64,000 nucleotides of DNA from Sistotremastrum niveocremeum HHB9708 (GCA_001630475.1 KV419405.1:745841-809840), one strand, 5' to 3'. Positions 23,740 through 36,492 are shown, counted from the first letter of the stretch. Made by a program: numbers and translations. Notes: generated from the letters alone by a model not told the origin.

Positions 23740-24785
23740 ATTTGCAGATCACGCGTCCATGGTCCTTGGGGTTTGACGTAGTCTTCAGCCCACCCTTACA
23801 CTCGAAGTACACACCCGTTACTTCCGGAAGAGTCGCGTGTCGAGGCCTCGTCTGGCTTGCAATATGAATATCTCATCGAATTGATTACGACTCGCTTGAA
23901 ATCCTCGCCGCCGCTCTGCATCGCGCAACTTGAAGACTTTCGAGCCGGCTCCTCCAGGCAACGAAATTTGGCGTAATGCACCACAGTGATGCACCTGACG
24001 CGAGCCCGATGCGCAATTGTCAAGTCAAGCAGATGGCCATGTTCTTCGTTGAAAGCGCTCAGAATCCCTTGAAATTGTTGGACCTTCGCTTGTTCAACGT
24101 CCATCCCGGCCGCAAATACAGTAAAACGACGTGCCAAGCATTTGCTATGCTAGCAGCAGCATCAACATGTCTTTCAATTTGGGCTTATATGGCTCCAGAC
24201 CGTGACATCTTTCACGTCTCCTGTCTCTACGATCCTTCGTTTCGGCGGCACGGTGCTTCTGAAAGCTTTACATTCTGGACCTTGGACCTTTACGCATTTC
24301 GCATTCATGAAAATCTTACAACGCTTCGATATTATTTGGTCTGACGGTTCGGGATTCTATTGTGAAACGGCGGCGCATGGTTGCTCTCGGGAGCGCTATC
24401 GGAACCATGCTTCATGGATAGTCATGACCTTGTCTCTTTGACCGGTGGACATGCGATTCAGGCTTGCAATATTAATGCAATTTAAGCAACAACATCATCT
24501 CGTTATTATGAGGTCTACAGGGCGCCGTTGGAATATAAGGAGACTACGAATGCAAGGAGGGCTCTTTTATAAGAATTTCGTTGAGGGCGAAGACAGGATT
24601 TACAAGTAATCTATGAATGCGAGCGATGATAATCTGGGAACACGAAACGAGCGATACAGACAATAATACGACGATAATGATAGGATGATGATGTGAATAA
24701 GACAGATGCAATGACACAGACTGATGATCGTCCGAGCGAAGCTGGAGAAGGCGTTGCAAGCCAACAAAAGGAAAAGAGAACATTT
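23740..24785. other. Stretch without an assignable gene
   Basis: On the minus strand between 23810 and 24110 two overlapping frames look weakly coding (MDVEQAKVQQFQGILSAF and FKLRDAERRRGFQASRNQFD), in different phases, so a decayed or spliced small gene is possible. The rest, to 24785, is the 3' flank of the next gene. Nothing recognised. Confidence 0.3.
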
Positions 24786-27584
24786 TCAAAGCTCAGGGGA
24801 GCCTACGGAATCGTTCGAGTGCCTCGGTCCTGGGATTTTCGTATTGAATCGCAACGCCCTAGCCTGAGGCGATAACACGATCTCTCCATTCACAGGAACT
24901 GTTGGGCTCGTCGGAGTCGTACCACTTGGGGAGTTCATGATAGTATCGGCCTCCGAGTCCTCCAAGTCCACGGCCGCTTGTGAAGTAGATCCCTCAGTGT
25001 GATCGCTTTCCAACAAGTCCAGCTGTAGGAGATGCGATGTGAGCTCCCGGCCCGGGGTATTGACGTCGTGCCTATGCTGCGCCTGCGGCGAATCCACCGG
25101 CGATGAGGAGAGCAAGTGTTCGTCGCCAATGGTAGAGTCTGCATTTCCAACAGTGCGACTCTCTCGACGAAGGCGAGAGTCGACTAGCCCGAGCTCAACC
25201 AGAGTTGTCCGCGTAGGCGAAGACGAGTAGTCGGTGGTGAAAATGTCCTCAGGGCTTCGAGGTGCCAGTGCGCCGGATTGGAAATCTAGGGCCGGGAGAA
25301 GGCTTGAGCCTGCAACCGGGTGGCTTGCATTTGTCGGCAGCTCGCGACGAATCTGTCGCGAAGCGGGAGCGTGGCTGCTACTGGTAGTAGCAGTTAGTTG
25401 AGCCAGCACCGTTGCGAGTTCGGTGTCGACGGACGCCTGCACAAGCTGTTGCATGGACGGGGTCGGCGCTTGTCTCCGAGAAGGACCCAAAGTGGGTGAA
25501 CTTTTGGAAGTTCTAGTCCCTTTACTCGTACTAGCAGGCGAAGGACCTCCAGCTTTACACTTCTTCGTTGTTTCGGCCCCTTGACTTTGCAACCCGCTTG
25601 GCGATAAAGCAGTTCTTTTTAATGTGCCTGGCTTCGTCGTCGGTGTCGTCGGGGACGTAGTTTTTGGGGGTGGACGATTGGGAGCCGCTGAATTCGGTTT
25701 GGGGGGTACGGTCAAAGATGTGGATTTGGAAGGTCGTGCTGGTGTAGACGGGGCTTTCGAGCCGCCGGGGCCATTTTTATTGGGAAGAACGGTTCCCCGC
25801 GACGAAGATGAGCCCGCAGGAACCGTGGTGGGACGAGCGTCGGGGGCGGGGTCGGTAGGTGTAGCGATTGCTATATTGGGAGACGAAGATGGCCGACGAG
25901 GTGGCTGAGGGATTGGGAGATTGCTGATAATAGAGTCGGGCCCTTCCGATTGATTCTCTTCCTCCTCCTGTATAGAACTTAAGGCACGAGACGTTGATGC
26001 GCCATTCTGATCCGGGGCATGGGGCGGGTTGGGGGGAAGTGGGACTTGGGACTTGGGGCCGACGGTAGAGGTTGACTGAGGAGGCGCAGGTCTGAGCGGG
26101 AGCCTGAGCGGCGCGTTGGTGTAGCGCAAGCGCTCGATTTCGTGCACGGGGTCGTGGTGATGAAGACTAGACTGTTGTTTCCCAACGAGACGTCGGATAC
26201 TTTGAACGCTTTGACCCAGAATATCTTCTCGGTATTCTTGTTTCACGATATGATACCACTCCCAGACCGTCTCGGCCTTGGCGATCCACCGTTGAACGTC
26301 TGTAAGGTGTTTGGCACTCAACTGCGCACACATGTCAGCACACATCGAGGAAATAATAATATGTGGAGGGACTCACGCCATGATAATATCTAGCGCTTTC
26401 AAACAATGTGGTGTTACAATCCTCGCAGGTCTTCAATGTGTGAGGGTTTACGACTTCGCACAATTGGTCGGGAAGATGGGGGAAAGACTCTCCCAATAAC
26501 TTTGTCCCACATCTCATGACACTTCTCCATACCGCCGCGAGCGGCTCGTCAGCATAGTCCCATCCAAAGGAGGGCATCTTGGACATGGACTGGATGACCC
26601 TAAAAAGCGACGTGAAGACCGAGGTATGATGATCCTGTTCCTGGATCGTTAGCAATATCTGACTCAGAATTGATGCCGCCAGCGGGACAGTTTCTGCAGC
26701 TTTAAGTTGCAGAAGAACGATATCGAGACATTCTTCGGCACATTGGGATTCGAATTGCATTGACTTTGTAGCGTGTGAGATGATTTTGGCTATAACGCCT
26801 GCAACGCTCAAGACTTGATTCTGACTAGACTCCGCCGGTAGTTGAGTCAGCCAATCTGACGTGAGGGATGAGACAAGGATTGGGAACAAGATTTCCTGTG
26901 CTTCCGTCGGCAGGTCAAAGACGCGGGGGAGGATCCTAGCATATAAGGGTCAGAGATTAGCACAACATGCCGAGCAACGGGTACTATCCAACACTCAACT
27001 GGTTTCTCAGCGTCGTCAGCGCAGATTTGCTTTCGCCTAAACGACTGGACAGGCATCCAAGCAGCGAAATTATTTCTTTTAGGAGTATTTGATCCGTCAC
27101 ATCGCGTAAGAGTGGTATGATGTTTGTCAAGACTGTCGATATGAAATGCGCGGCGTTGGGAAGAGCCGCAGACGGGAACGCGTTGTCGACGACTGCATTT
27201 CGGACGACGGTGGCGGTCTGAAGTAATACCCGTATAGAATCTTTTGTGTGGGACTCGACATCGGTAGCGATGTTTTCCATCAGAGTGATAGTGAAAGCGA
27301 CGCTTTCAGGTGAATGGGAATTGATAAAATGCTCGGAGAGCTGAAGTAGGATCCGCGACTCCAGATTGACGCCCTTCTTCGTGGTCTTCGTTTGCGTTTT
27401 GCTGGTCTCAGAAATGCGACTCGAGGAGCACTCGCTGATTTGATTTTTAGGCGGCTCGGACAGGGGCTTTTCTTTTCGTACGCCCAAGGTCGGTGGGTCT
27501 AGGTCTGCATAAGTCGTTCAGAGCACAGTCACGGGTAACCAAAGATTCCATCTTACTTCCAGCCGACTGCGTGCCTGTTTCCAT
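24786..27584 (-). CDS. Unrecognised protein: helical N-terminal half, Pro/Ser-rich C-terminal half
   Basis: Four exons by eye. METGTQSAG is split by an intron from LDPPTLGVRKEKPLSEPP. Exon 2 continues with amphipathic helices (SRILLQLSEHFINSHSPESV, ISTVLTNIIPLLRDVTDQIL), exon 3 with DWLTQLPAESSQNQVLSVAG and SLFRVIQSMSKMPSFGWDYA, resembling an ARM/HEAT-like solenoid. Exon 4 begins LSAKHLTDVQRWIAKAETVW and then becomes about 400 residues of low-complexity Pro/Ser/Thr sequence with basic patches (TTKKCKAGG, TLKRTAL), ending NDSVGSPEL. About 820 residues in all. Function unknown; a nuclear scaffold is conceivable from the basic, disordered tail. The gene lies between the two inverted SINE-like copies. 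The donor between exons 2 and 3 is not ideal. Confidence 0.65.
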
Positions 27585-27589
27585 GATTG

Positions 27590-28319
27590 GTTTCGATAAC
27601 TGGTGAGTTCGGTGGTTGAGTCGGGCTGGTTGAGAGCAAGAGGAGGGGATGAGGCGAGACGCGTCGCGAAAAAGGGTTTGGTCTCTTATAGGAAAGTCAA
27701 GAAGTGAACATGGACTTAGCGGGCGATCGAGGTAGAAGACACAGAGACTGATCCGATTTAGTATCAGAGTATCCAAACAAACAAGACGCCCAAGACGGTT
27801 GAGTGCTATCATCATAGTTATCATGAGCAGTATCCCAGATCTTTGCGAACCTGTTTCAGGAAAGATATCATCAGTAAAATGAGCCCATTATCATCCCCAT
27901 CCTCAGTCCTTGCACAACGCTCAAATCTCAAAACCTGAGAAGAAGCCACTGGGATGGGTACCGGTGTTGCCGGCGGATCGGCACGCGGATGCTATACCGT
28001 GCCCTTCAGCTCTGAAATCGGGTTCGACTTGGAATAGAAAGTGCATCATAGCATACGATCTAATTTTAATCACGGCTCTGCATCCGTTGCTGATGATTGT
28101 CCTACATGAAGCTATTGCACCTTTGAAAAATCGTTCGGAGCTGATCAGCGGACTCGAAACTTGAAGTCAAAGTACGTACTGGTGCAGAATCTGTCTTGGA
28201 GATATGTAATGTGTTTCTCCTGGCATGCTCACCAAAATAATATCTTACAAGATGTGCGCGACAACCACCAAATCAAACATATAAAGTAGTCTTCACCAGT
28301 AAATGTTCACATCATGAAG
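27590..28319. other. Gene-free stretch
   Basis: Upstream region of the unrecognised minus-strand gene. Short open frames here have no recognisable content. Confidence 0.45.
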
Positions 28320-28735
28320 GTGCAAAATAAGAGACAAACGAGAATCCCAGACTCCCTCACCTAGTAACCACTACCTCGATCCGATGGGATGGAGCGTCAC
28401 CCCAAGGGCTTGCGCGAAGGCGTACCCAAGGGCTGAGATGGTCAGTTCGGCGTTTACAAGGAGAGCCCACGACTCGTTCACCGGCGGGACGGTCTCACCG
28501 GGCCGGTCGTCTGCTATATTCCAACACCCCCAATGCGGGGGCTTGACTGAGTTGAACCTGGGTCGCGACATCCAGTTACTCAGCCCTGTGAAATACAGCA
28601 TTCTTCCAACTCGACTACCTCGCCCGCCGTTATTCTGTATGGTACGCACAGCCCATAACCATTTCTTTTCGCCCCTTCAAAGTGGACAGCCTTCGAGTTC
28701 CGACATCCGACGAATGCCGCAGTATTCTTTCGGTC
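28320..28735 (-). mobile_element. SINE-like repeat, copy 2 (inverted relative to copy 1)
   Basis: Reverse complement of the element at 23345-23735. On the minus strand the A box lies at 28617-28606 and the B box at 28558-28549, both unchanged from copy 1. The CCCCC/GGGGG hairpin is kept, with two changes in its loop only. The end sequence GGGAGTCTGGGA plus a T-rich tail is shared. A 3' insertion relative to copy 1 (near 28400-28430) makes it slightly longer. Confidence 0.6.
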
Positions 28736-29043
28736 AATTTACAAGTGTTCCTAAAGATGCTTCGATGGTTTCGTTCATAGAGGGTTTCTACGCGCTATGA
28801 TTGAAGTACATCTACTGAGAGGTTACATGTACCCTACTTGCATGTCGCTTCAGAAGAGTGAAACAGCAATTGTGTCCAAACCTCTTCCGCGCGCCCTTCT
28901 CTTGGCTATACTAATACGAATGATTTGAAAATGGAATTATGTGAAGTGGGGTTTCTCGATGGTGCATGCGAATTGATGATGAAATGATGATGAATGCGGT
29001 GTTGGGATAACAATGGAAAAAGCAAATAAAAACAATCAATATT

Positions 29044-31215
29044 TTAAAGGAAAGCATCGGGTCCCAAACGGTCCTGGAAAATCTAGCATTGGGAACTGTT
29101 TGACGAATAGTGGCGCACTACGTACCTTGACTTCGCTGAAGTTAGCGAGAGCCCGACCAAAGTCCCAAGAATTCTCGGCTAAGCATTGAATAGCGAAAGC
29201 ATGATTGAGCTTCGTCTGCGCGCTTAATTGTCGCACAAGAGCTTGCTGAGGTTCGGCCAAAAGATCGAGAGCCTTAGCCTCGTCTTTGACTTTGAGTGGG
29301 CTGGGTGCCCAAGCTTTCGAACCAGAGAAAGCTCGGACAGTGAGATGATCGGAAAGAATGATGACATCCCAGCCAGCCAGCTTCGCTCTGCAATAGGGTC
29401 AGTATTGATGGCGATGATATTTCAGTGAAACTCACGGTGATCCATCAGGAGCGGCTGCGAGCACGAATGATCGATCGAAACTCCGGACACCTTGGGTAGG
29501 TTCTAATCTCCCTTGTCAGTACTGACTCGATAAACAGCAGACTTAACGTACCTTCCGCAAATTGACCATGAAGAGTGATGAAGAGGACTGCGCCATTGTC
29601 TGGGAGCATGTTGGGAACGGGCCACGCATCCAGACAGATGTTCTCCGGCTTAGACAAATCGTGTTTCGTCGAAGGCAATTTTTGGAAATTCGAGATGATG
29701 TCATCCCCTGACGTATGTAATGAGACGAAACTCCTCGAGTCGTCCCGATAGCGTGCAAGATTACGGTGGTTCGGTAACCAACCAGACCACGTAAGCTTCG
29801 TTTGGTTTGGATAGTCGGGTGAGGTATGTAGGCCCTCGATACGTGCTCGGATGGGGATGGCAGTGTTGGCGGATACAGAGAATGTGGCGTTTGGAGCGTA
29901 AGCCGGCCTTAACGACGACCGATCTGCGTCAAATGCGGCGAAGAACCTGTACGATAGTCAGTCGAAATCCTATACAACTGATGTAGTGCATACCTGAGTA
30001 GGAAAGTGGTGACAATTGGTTCCGGATCGATAACATTGGGTCGCATATCCATGGCAAAGGTTGCCGGTCCTACGTGGACGGCCTTCGGATCGCGGGAGCT
30101 GGATGCATGGGAGGGGACATCAAAGGTGATCTTCAAGACTGGCTCTTGGTCGAGGACCTCGAGAGCCGGAAATCTTCGTTTTATTTCTCTTCAAGCAAGT
30201 TAGAAATGGCCAACTGCGCACGGCAGGGTACGCACGATTTGTAGTTCGCAAGTGATCTACCTTCTCCATCACGCAGGGGGTTGTCAAGCAGGACAAGCTC
30301 GCGCAGGAGAGAGCCTTTGTTGAGCCGACCGGCGATCCGATCGAGATCTTTGAACGAACTGAGGCGATTGTTCTGGAGGGAGAGATTGGCGAGATTGGGC
30401 AGATAGTGGTTCAATAAGCTGAATGATTGCAGAGTTGACAATCCGTTGTTGGCCAACGAAATAGTTTTGACCTGAGCAAAGAGGTTAGCACCTTCGATTT
30501 CATTCAACCCCTATTACGACATACCTCTGGCGTCAGTTGTGATGCTAATTTGAGGATGACCGCGCCTTCACGGTTGCCTCGAAAAGACAGCTTGTGCTTC
30601 TTCAAAACTTCGTCTTGGGCCATGTTCTGGCACCGATGAGATGTAGGACCTAGTTAGTGACAAACGTTCATACCTCTAAGTTGAGAAATTGAAGGCCAGC
30701 ATTGTATCTTGACTGAACGAACTCCTTCCAATCGCTTACGGCGCCACCGGGAGAATGAGGTGGGTCACGCTCCCCTCCCGAGACAGCGTTTCGTCTAGGT
30801 CGAGCATGCAGGGCAGCTCTTTGACGAGCGCTACGGTCTATCTCAGAGCCAGAAGGGTCCAATAAAGAGCCGATTCTTGCGGCCTGTTAGGGGATGGAGG
30901 TCGATAGATGAGATTTTGTAATGAAACGCAGTGCAAGTGATGTTGGATATCGCACTGCATATGAAAATGGAAGGATTGAGTATTCACCAGAGATGTCCGT
31001 GCTGGTCCTGAGTCTGATTTGTATATGTCGATACCGGTTCCTCGTCGATGACTCTTCAGTTTCGACGTCGCCTTCCTGCCACCCGGATTCCCTGTTGCAT
31101 CTTTCATATGTGCATCCCTCTCCGCCATCGCGCTCGTGCGAACAGATTTTCCCGCCACTAAATCTGAACGGCTCGGACGTTCGCTGGAGGGCCCAGGAAT
31201 GGGATTCGAGAACAT
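29044..31215 (-). CDS. MEX67: mRNA export factor MEX67 (TAP/NXF1 family)
   Basis: Carries mRNPs through nuclear pores with Mtr2/NXT. Domains in order: basic, disordered N-terminus (MFSNPIPGPSSERPSRSDL, KLKSHRRGTGIDIY); leucine-rich repeats (VKTISLANNGLSTLQSFSLL, LSLQNNRLSSFKDL, ELVLLDNPLRDGEG); NTF2-like domain (RFFAAFDADRSSLRPAYAPN, TSPDYPNQTKLTWSGWLPNH, CLDAWPVPNMLPDNGAVLFI); C-terminal TAP-C/UBA-like domain (LVRQLSAQTKLNHAFAIQCL, then NSWDFGRALANFSEVK) that binds FG nucleoporins. After a last intron the protein ends IFQDRLGPDAFL, the usual fungal Mex67 tail, with TAA at 29046-29044. The ATG at 31215 is chosen because MFSNPIPG is the first start inside conserved disorder; another lies upstream. 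Introns are short and numerous. Confidence 0.92.
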
Positions 31216-32305
31216 AACAAGACGGAGATAGGAATTAGAGGTCGCGGTGCCTTGTGTGAACTGGCTGTTGGCTGGCGATGGTGACGGTTGGGAAGACAAA
31301 AGGTGCAGAGTCTTGCAAGAGATGGTCGCCGAGATGACTCGGAAGGATCCGCAGGCCAAACAACGCCAAATAAACTCCCCCTCTTATTTACTTAGACCGC
31401 CACTGGTACCAGTACTGCTGGTCTCGAATCAATCCAATACAGGTTTCAGCGATCTTTTGGACTGTGAATTGTGCTCATCAAATTGAATTCTGTCCGGTGC
31501 CAGCCACTATCTGTCGCTCGGCGATATCGACAGGCTGCACCCATGATGTTCACATCGTGTTGTCATCATTATCCAAGCCCTCGTATTAGCAACTGTCGAA
31601 TTGAACATGCGTATTGATGCAGCTCTTTTATGGAATGTCCACTGTAACACCCCTATGCTATTGTGCTTTGTCCGGCATCACCGAGCCATCCTGCATCGTC
31701 CGAATGAGTGCTAGCAGTTTGCTGATCTCCTCCGAACTCCCCTTCCTTGGGTTCTCATACACATAAAGCGTTGATGGCCGCCACCTGAACCATGGTGCCT
31801 GATCTTATCATTGACGCTCCACCAAACCGTCGGGCGGTACTTTTGATGCTTGGCTTGGGTCTTCGGCGTACCTCTACATTCGCTGTAACCACTGTCGCCA
31901 TGTAACAACAACGCATTTGTCGTATCGTGAATATAATTACTTGCAACCATGAAGATCCAGCATCATCCTCCCTATCATCGTCGCGATTTCCAGCCTGATG
32001 GCCGAAACAGACATCTTCGGCCAACGGGGCCGAACCACGTTTATCTGCAGCTAATGACGCCGACACAATGCGCTGTTCAGAACTTGTCAAGGTATGGGTT
32101 GGGCAGTCTTAATCATGTTACATTGGGTCCGTAAGTAATATGGAAACAAAAGAGAGCAAGTGGGGGAACAGTGAGGTGTCGCAATAACTCTAAAACACAG
32201 GGAAGGGAACCGGGAGAACGAAAAGGCTACAAATAGATGATCATGAAAAGCAAAGACAGAGAGAATGATACTGATACGACGAGAACAAGAAATCAATCTA
32301 CTAAC
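31216..32305. other. Gene-free stretch
   Basis: About 1.1 kb between the MEX67 start and the end of the next minus-strand gene. No supported gene, tRNA or repeat was seen. Frames at 31711-32134 look random. Confidence 0.45.
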
Positions 32306-33070
32306 TTAGGGAATGATGTTGTCGAGCTCTTTCCCTGTAACCCGGATCTCGACTACTTCAATCTCGCCGTCCTGACGGAAGTCGCATGTAGAGAAAGAGG
32401 GTGCGGACGAGCCCAAAGAGGATGGAGGCGATGTCGAAGCACGGTCTGATAAGCATGTATGAGTGTGAATTGCAAGGATGCGGACGTAATACTCACAGCG
32501 GTCCTTGATATATGACGGCACAAAGAGCTCCTACAGACGGATAGGCCAGAATGAGCGGACGAACACCAAGGAGCGAGGTAGATAACACACCTGATTCCAA
32601 ACGAAGCCTTGGCTACTCATAATGGTAACGATGGGTTTGTAGTTATAGATGGGGTGCCGTTGCTTTCGCCTGCGTTGCTTCTTGACACTGGGCTCTGGTG
32701 ACTCGTCCGAGTCGACCAAGCGCTGCTTGCCTTTGAGTTCGGAGGAGGAGGGGATGCTCTTGGATTCGCTGGATTCGCTGATGCCGTCGATTTCCATGAT
32801 GTCGACCTCTGGAGCAGTGCTCTCTGGCCTGCCAGACTGTGCTGTTTGGGGCAGCGCCGAGTTATCTCCAGAGGCGGCATTACTTTCTTCATCGTCGCTA
32901 CCAGAGTCTTCATCTGACCCAGAGAGAGAGTCTTCGTCGCAGTCGGGGTGGATCTGTTCGTACCATGCCCACGTTGGCGGTGAATGTGCTCGACCGCAGC
33001 TTCTACGACGGAAGCTTGTACATGATTCTGGGGAAGAAGATGGACTTCCCGGGTGGTAAGTTGAATACAT
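32306..33070 (-). CDS. Acidic protein with bipartite nuclear signal, unknown function
   Basis: Three exons. The first (MYSTYHPGSPSSSPES...) is rich in Ser, Asp and Glu (CDEDSLSGSDEDSGSDDEES) and ends with a strongly basic nuclear localisation cluster, KKQRRRKQRH. Introns follow QGFVWNQ and YIKDR; the middle exon encodes ELFVPSYIKDR. The last exon reads CDFRQDGEIEVVEIRVTGKE and ends LDNIIP. About 210 residues. I know no family; the conserved-looking part is the C-terminal third. It is divergent from THG1, with 255 bp between start codons. Confidence 0.65.
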
Positions 33071-33325
33071 GGTGAACGTCGACGTTCACAAAGGTTGGAC
33101 GAGAGAAAGATGAGTTAGTTGTCACAATTGAAGATGGTTGCACCAGGAGAGGCTACAACGAGGCGCTCCGAGGTAAGGGCTCCGGCCCACTGGGAGTCAA
33201 TCTCTCGTTCTCACGCTCACACTTCGCACTCAATCTGCATCCATCTCTACCTTTCTGGTTCTTCGAAGCAATCTAAAGTCTTCGAGCTAAAATCATCAAC
33301 TCCTGGCTAGCCAATCTTGTTGCCA

Positions 33326-34356
33326 ATGGCTGGATCTAAATATGCCTACGTCAAAAACTTTGAGATACCGGACCCTCTGCTACCGAACACATATATGGTC
33401 CTTAGGGTCGATGGACATGGCTTCCATCGGTAAAATCTCCTGAAACCAATCATTGATTGCCTAAAGAAACTTTGGCAGTTTCTCCGAGTCTCATTCATTC
33501 ACAAAACCCAACGATCAAAGGGCGCTTGAGCTTATGGATGCGGCAGCATTAGCAGTTATGCAAGAATATCGAGACATCGTTCTAGCATTCGGAGAGAGTG
33601 ATGAATACAGGCACGTCCAAACCGTCCGCTGTAACCACTCATCGCTAATTTTTATCCAGTTTTCTGTTCCGTCGTTCTACTCAGTTGTACAACCGCCGGC
33701 AATCAAAAATCCTCAGCACGATCGTTTCATACTTCACTTCATGCTATGTCATGAATTGGTCGAAATATTTTCCATCTACTCCATTAGAGTATCCTCCGTC
33801 ATTTGATGGACGGATCGTCCTGTATCCGACTGAAAAGGAAGTCAGAGATTATTTCTCCTGGCGCCAAGCGGATAGTAAGGCGGACACTCATTATGATGCA
33901 AGGTACAGGAGCTTAAATATGATCGTAGCGCATATCAACAATCTTTACAATACTCTATTCTGGGCACTGGTTCAAGAGGGCGAAATGACCACAGCGGACG
34001 CCCATGCTACACTGAAAGTGGGTGCTTCCGAAATGCTCGGACTGAGTCTAAGCCTTTCTAGGGAACGGTGTCTGGACAGAAAAATGAAATGCTGCATAGC
34101 CGCTTTGGCATTAATTATAATACACTGTCCGCTCGATTTCGGAAAGGAAGTGTCATATCTAGGAAAACCGTGATTAACTTCGTTGTTTGGATTGACGGAC
34201 TGATTTTGATCCGATATACAGGAAACCCCAGAAAGCGTACCTCCAGACGAGTCAGATGGATCGAAACGAAAAGCAAAGCCAAAGGTCACGCTAGAGATCA
34301 GCCACGTCGATATTATCGGCGACGAGTTCTGGAACGAAATTTCGGATATATTATGA
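33326..34356 (+). CDS. THG1: tRNA(His) guanylyltransferase THG1
   Basis: Adds the essential extra G at position -1 of tRNA(His) by 3'-5' polymerisation, giving histidyl-tRNA synthetase its identity element. MAGSKYAYVKNFEIPDPLLP begins the canonical fold; LRVDGHGFHRF has the first metal Asp, and FGESDEYSFLF (split by an intron after DEY) the second, both required for two-metal catalysis. Then RRQSKILSTIVSYFTSCYVM, HINNLYNTLFWALV, and the loop NEMLHSRFGINYNTL that contacts the tRNA. The C-terminal exon reads VDIIGDEFWNEISDIL with TGA at 34354. Length about 270 residues, normal. Four or five short introns. It is convergent with the alpha/beta hydrolase gene, 83 bp apart. Confidence 0.96.
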
Positions 34357-34439
34357 CACTTTTGATACAGCACGATTCAGTAAGTCATGCATATTCCTTT
34401 ACAATTGAGTGTATTTACATATCACTAAGGCTCTCAGAT

Positions 34440-35788
34440 CTACGAGAAAAACTTAGCTAACGCAGCGCCAACGACTTCGGCGTGGGTAATGGTCACGTCA
34501 TGTTCTGCACCTTCAACAGTTACAAGCTCGGCTTGAGGCATCAGCTTCTGCAGTACTCCGGTATAACGGAATGGCACCGTGCTGTCTTCCGTTCCCTAGG
34601 AAAGAAACGCATCAACACGCTGCGAAATATTACTCGATTATCGACCCACCCATATCATCAGAACTTTGATATCGGAAGCTCCTACTTTGGCGAAAGAATC
34701 TTCTTCTCCTCTCAGAGGGCCGTACCGCATCGAGCTAGCTAAAGCCCACGGATAGCCAGGGAGCAGAGCCATCTGTATGCCGACGAGCTGACAAATATTA
34801 TCAAAAATACGGATCGTCCTCTTTGCGAATGAATGGCTTACCTCGACGGACTGGGCTGCTGGCGTTCCGGCTTTTTGGGCCTTGAAACGACGCGCCTGGA
34901 CCCCTTTGCTGAGGAGCCCCGAGACACCAGATGAGACGAGAAGCGGTGATGTCATTATTCTTTGTGTGATCGAGAAAGTTGTTTGCTTCCATGCCAAAAT
35001 ATCAGCATTGTTCAGCAGACTCGGTGAATGGAATATATACCATAGCCCCAGCGCTGGCAATCACTGCTATTTTGCCATTGACAAGGTTAGGAAATGTCGC
35101 TGCAAATGCGCCTGTGATGCCTCCGCCCTACGCAAGATTGTTGAGGAATATTCATTGGTCGACGTATTGACGCATACCATCGAGAGTCCGGCAACATAGG
35201 TCTTCTCCCAGCCGACATGTTGGAGGAGCAACGCAACCTGAGTGATATACAAGGTACCATCGTATGTAGTATCAGGAGCATCCGAGTATCCCCTACCATA
35301 CAGGTCTATATTATGAGCTTATCAGAATCGGAATAAAGCAATGCAAAGGGTTCAAACCGTAAAGCAATACACGGAAGCCTTGTGAAACGAGATGTTTGGC
35401 TACATCCTTGAAGACAAGGGATGGGATACTGAAGCCGTGAATGAGAGTTACCTTCGGAACGATTCCATCAGCACAATGCCAGGAGCTACGCCGCATAGAG
35501 ACTCACGGGAGGCCCATCTTCAGGACCGATAATCCAATATTTGACTTTGCCCAAAGGCAGCTCAGCATATGCGCCTGGTCCATGTATGTCCTCTGGATAA
35601 ATATCCAAAGCTCTCTCTTTCAAAGGTCCCTCCGGAGCTGCTTTCAGGCCAGGCCTGCGTTTGGGCTTGGACGGTGTGGGAAGCGAATTGAGGACGACAG
35701 GGAGTGAGATAAGAGCTGGAACAAGGAATCCCAATGCGATGACGCCCAGTGAGAGCGGTGGAAGGCTAGTATCCAGATATCTGACCAT
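34440..35788 (-). CDS. Membrane-anchored alpha/beta hydrolase
   Basis: Serine hydrolase of the alpha/beta fold, substrate unknown. MVRYLDTSLPPLSLGVIALG is followed by FLVPALISLPVVL, one N-terminal membrane anchor. After an intron, KVTLIHGFSIPSLVFKDVAK gives the HG oxyanion motif. DLYGRGYSD follows, then VAGLSMGG with the nucleophile Ser in G-L-S-M-G. The lid region includes GVQARRFKAQKAG. A catalytic Asp lies in the DSTVPF block and the His in VEGAEHDVT near the end; the protein ends ALAKFFS with TAG at 34440. About 350 residues. The ABHD-like layout suggests an ER or lipid-droplet esterase or lipase; this is inference. An upstream TTG-led frame is ignored. Confidence 0.82.
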
Positions 35789-35993
35789 TGGGCTAGTCAA
35801 GATTTACAAAGCGCGTCAGCGCTGAGTCTGAGATGATCATAGGCTCATTCCTAAATAAGCCCATGTGAAACTCCGCTTCACACTCCGGAGGAGGGGCTTA
35901 CATTAAGATCGTGAATTCTGGGGCTGCACTCTGATGGCCACACTAGCCGCACAACTCGTCCAAAAATTCTAAAACTTGGTGCAGTGGTACTTC

Positions 35994-36492
35994 TTACTCT
36001 TGTGGGATCCTACATAATTTAATATCTATTTTAAATACGCCGATACCATAGAAATCCGAGGGATCTGTGTGGAGCCTTTGGCCTGCTTCTCTGTCCTGAT
36101 AGAGCTTTTGAGCAATCTCCAAATAATCCAAGAACGCCCGGAAACCGTTATATGTGTCTGATTGACACTGGATCACGCCTCAGAGTAATATAATAGGCGC
36201 CCATGATGATGATAGAGATTGAATGTTTGATATCTCCACCACAACTGCCTGTGGGACTCAGTGAGACAGACCGAGCGTCTCTCGCATTTTCAAACTGCTG
36301 CTGTGATACGAGAGCTTTCAGGAGACGGTCTCTTGATTGCCATAGAGACCCCTTTTGTGCATGCGCCATGGTGTAGTGCAAAGTGTCTCGAGGTCGTCGC
36401 GCCTTGTAGCGGAAACGCGCTGTGTTACAGGTGTGACACCCGTCACATCCCTTCTTTCTTCCACCGATGTCTATGATATCCTGGCGCCACAT
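35994..36492 (-). other. Possible small gene or relic, unrecognised
   Basis: Two minus-strand frames look coding and overlap at a plausible junction: SRDRLLKALVSQQQFENARD (36330 region) and YNGFRAFLDYLEIAQKLYQD followed by HTDPSDFYGIGVFKIDIK (36130-36000). Helical periodicity suggests a real peptide, but no start and no clear splice sites were fixed and I know no family. The rest of the 35.8-37.3 kb gap holds only unrelated short frames and a CCTCCGC/GCGGAGG hairpin near 36800. Confidence 0.22.
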
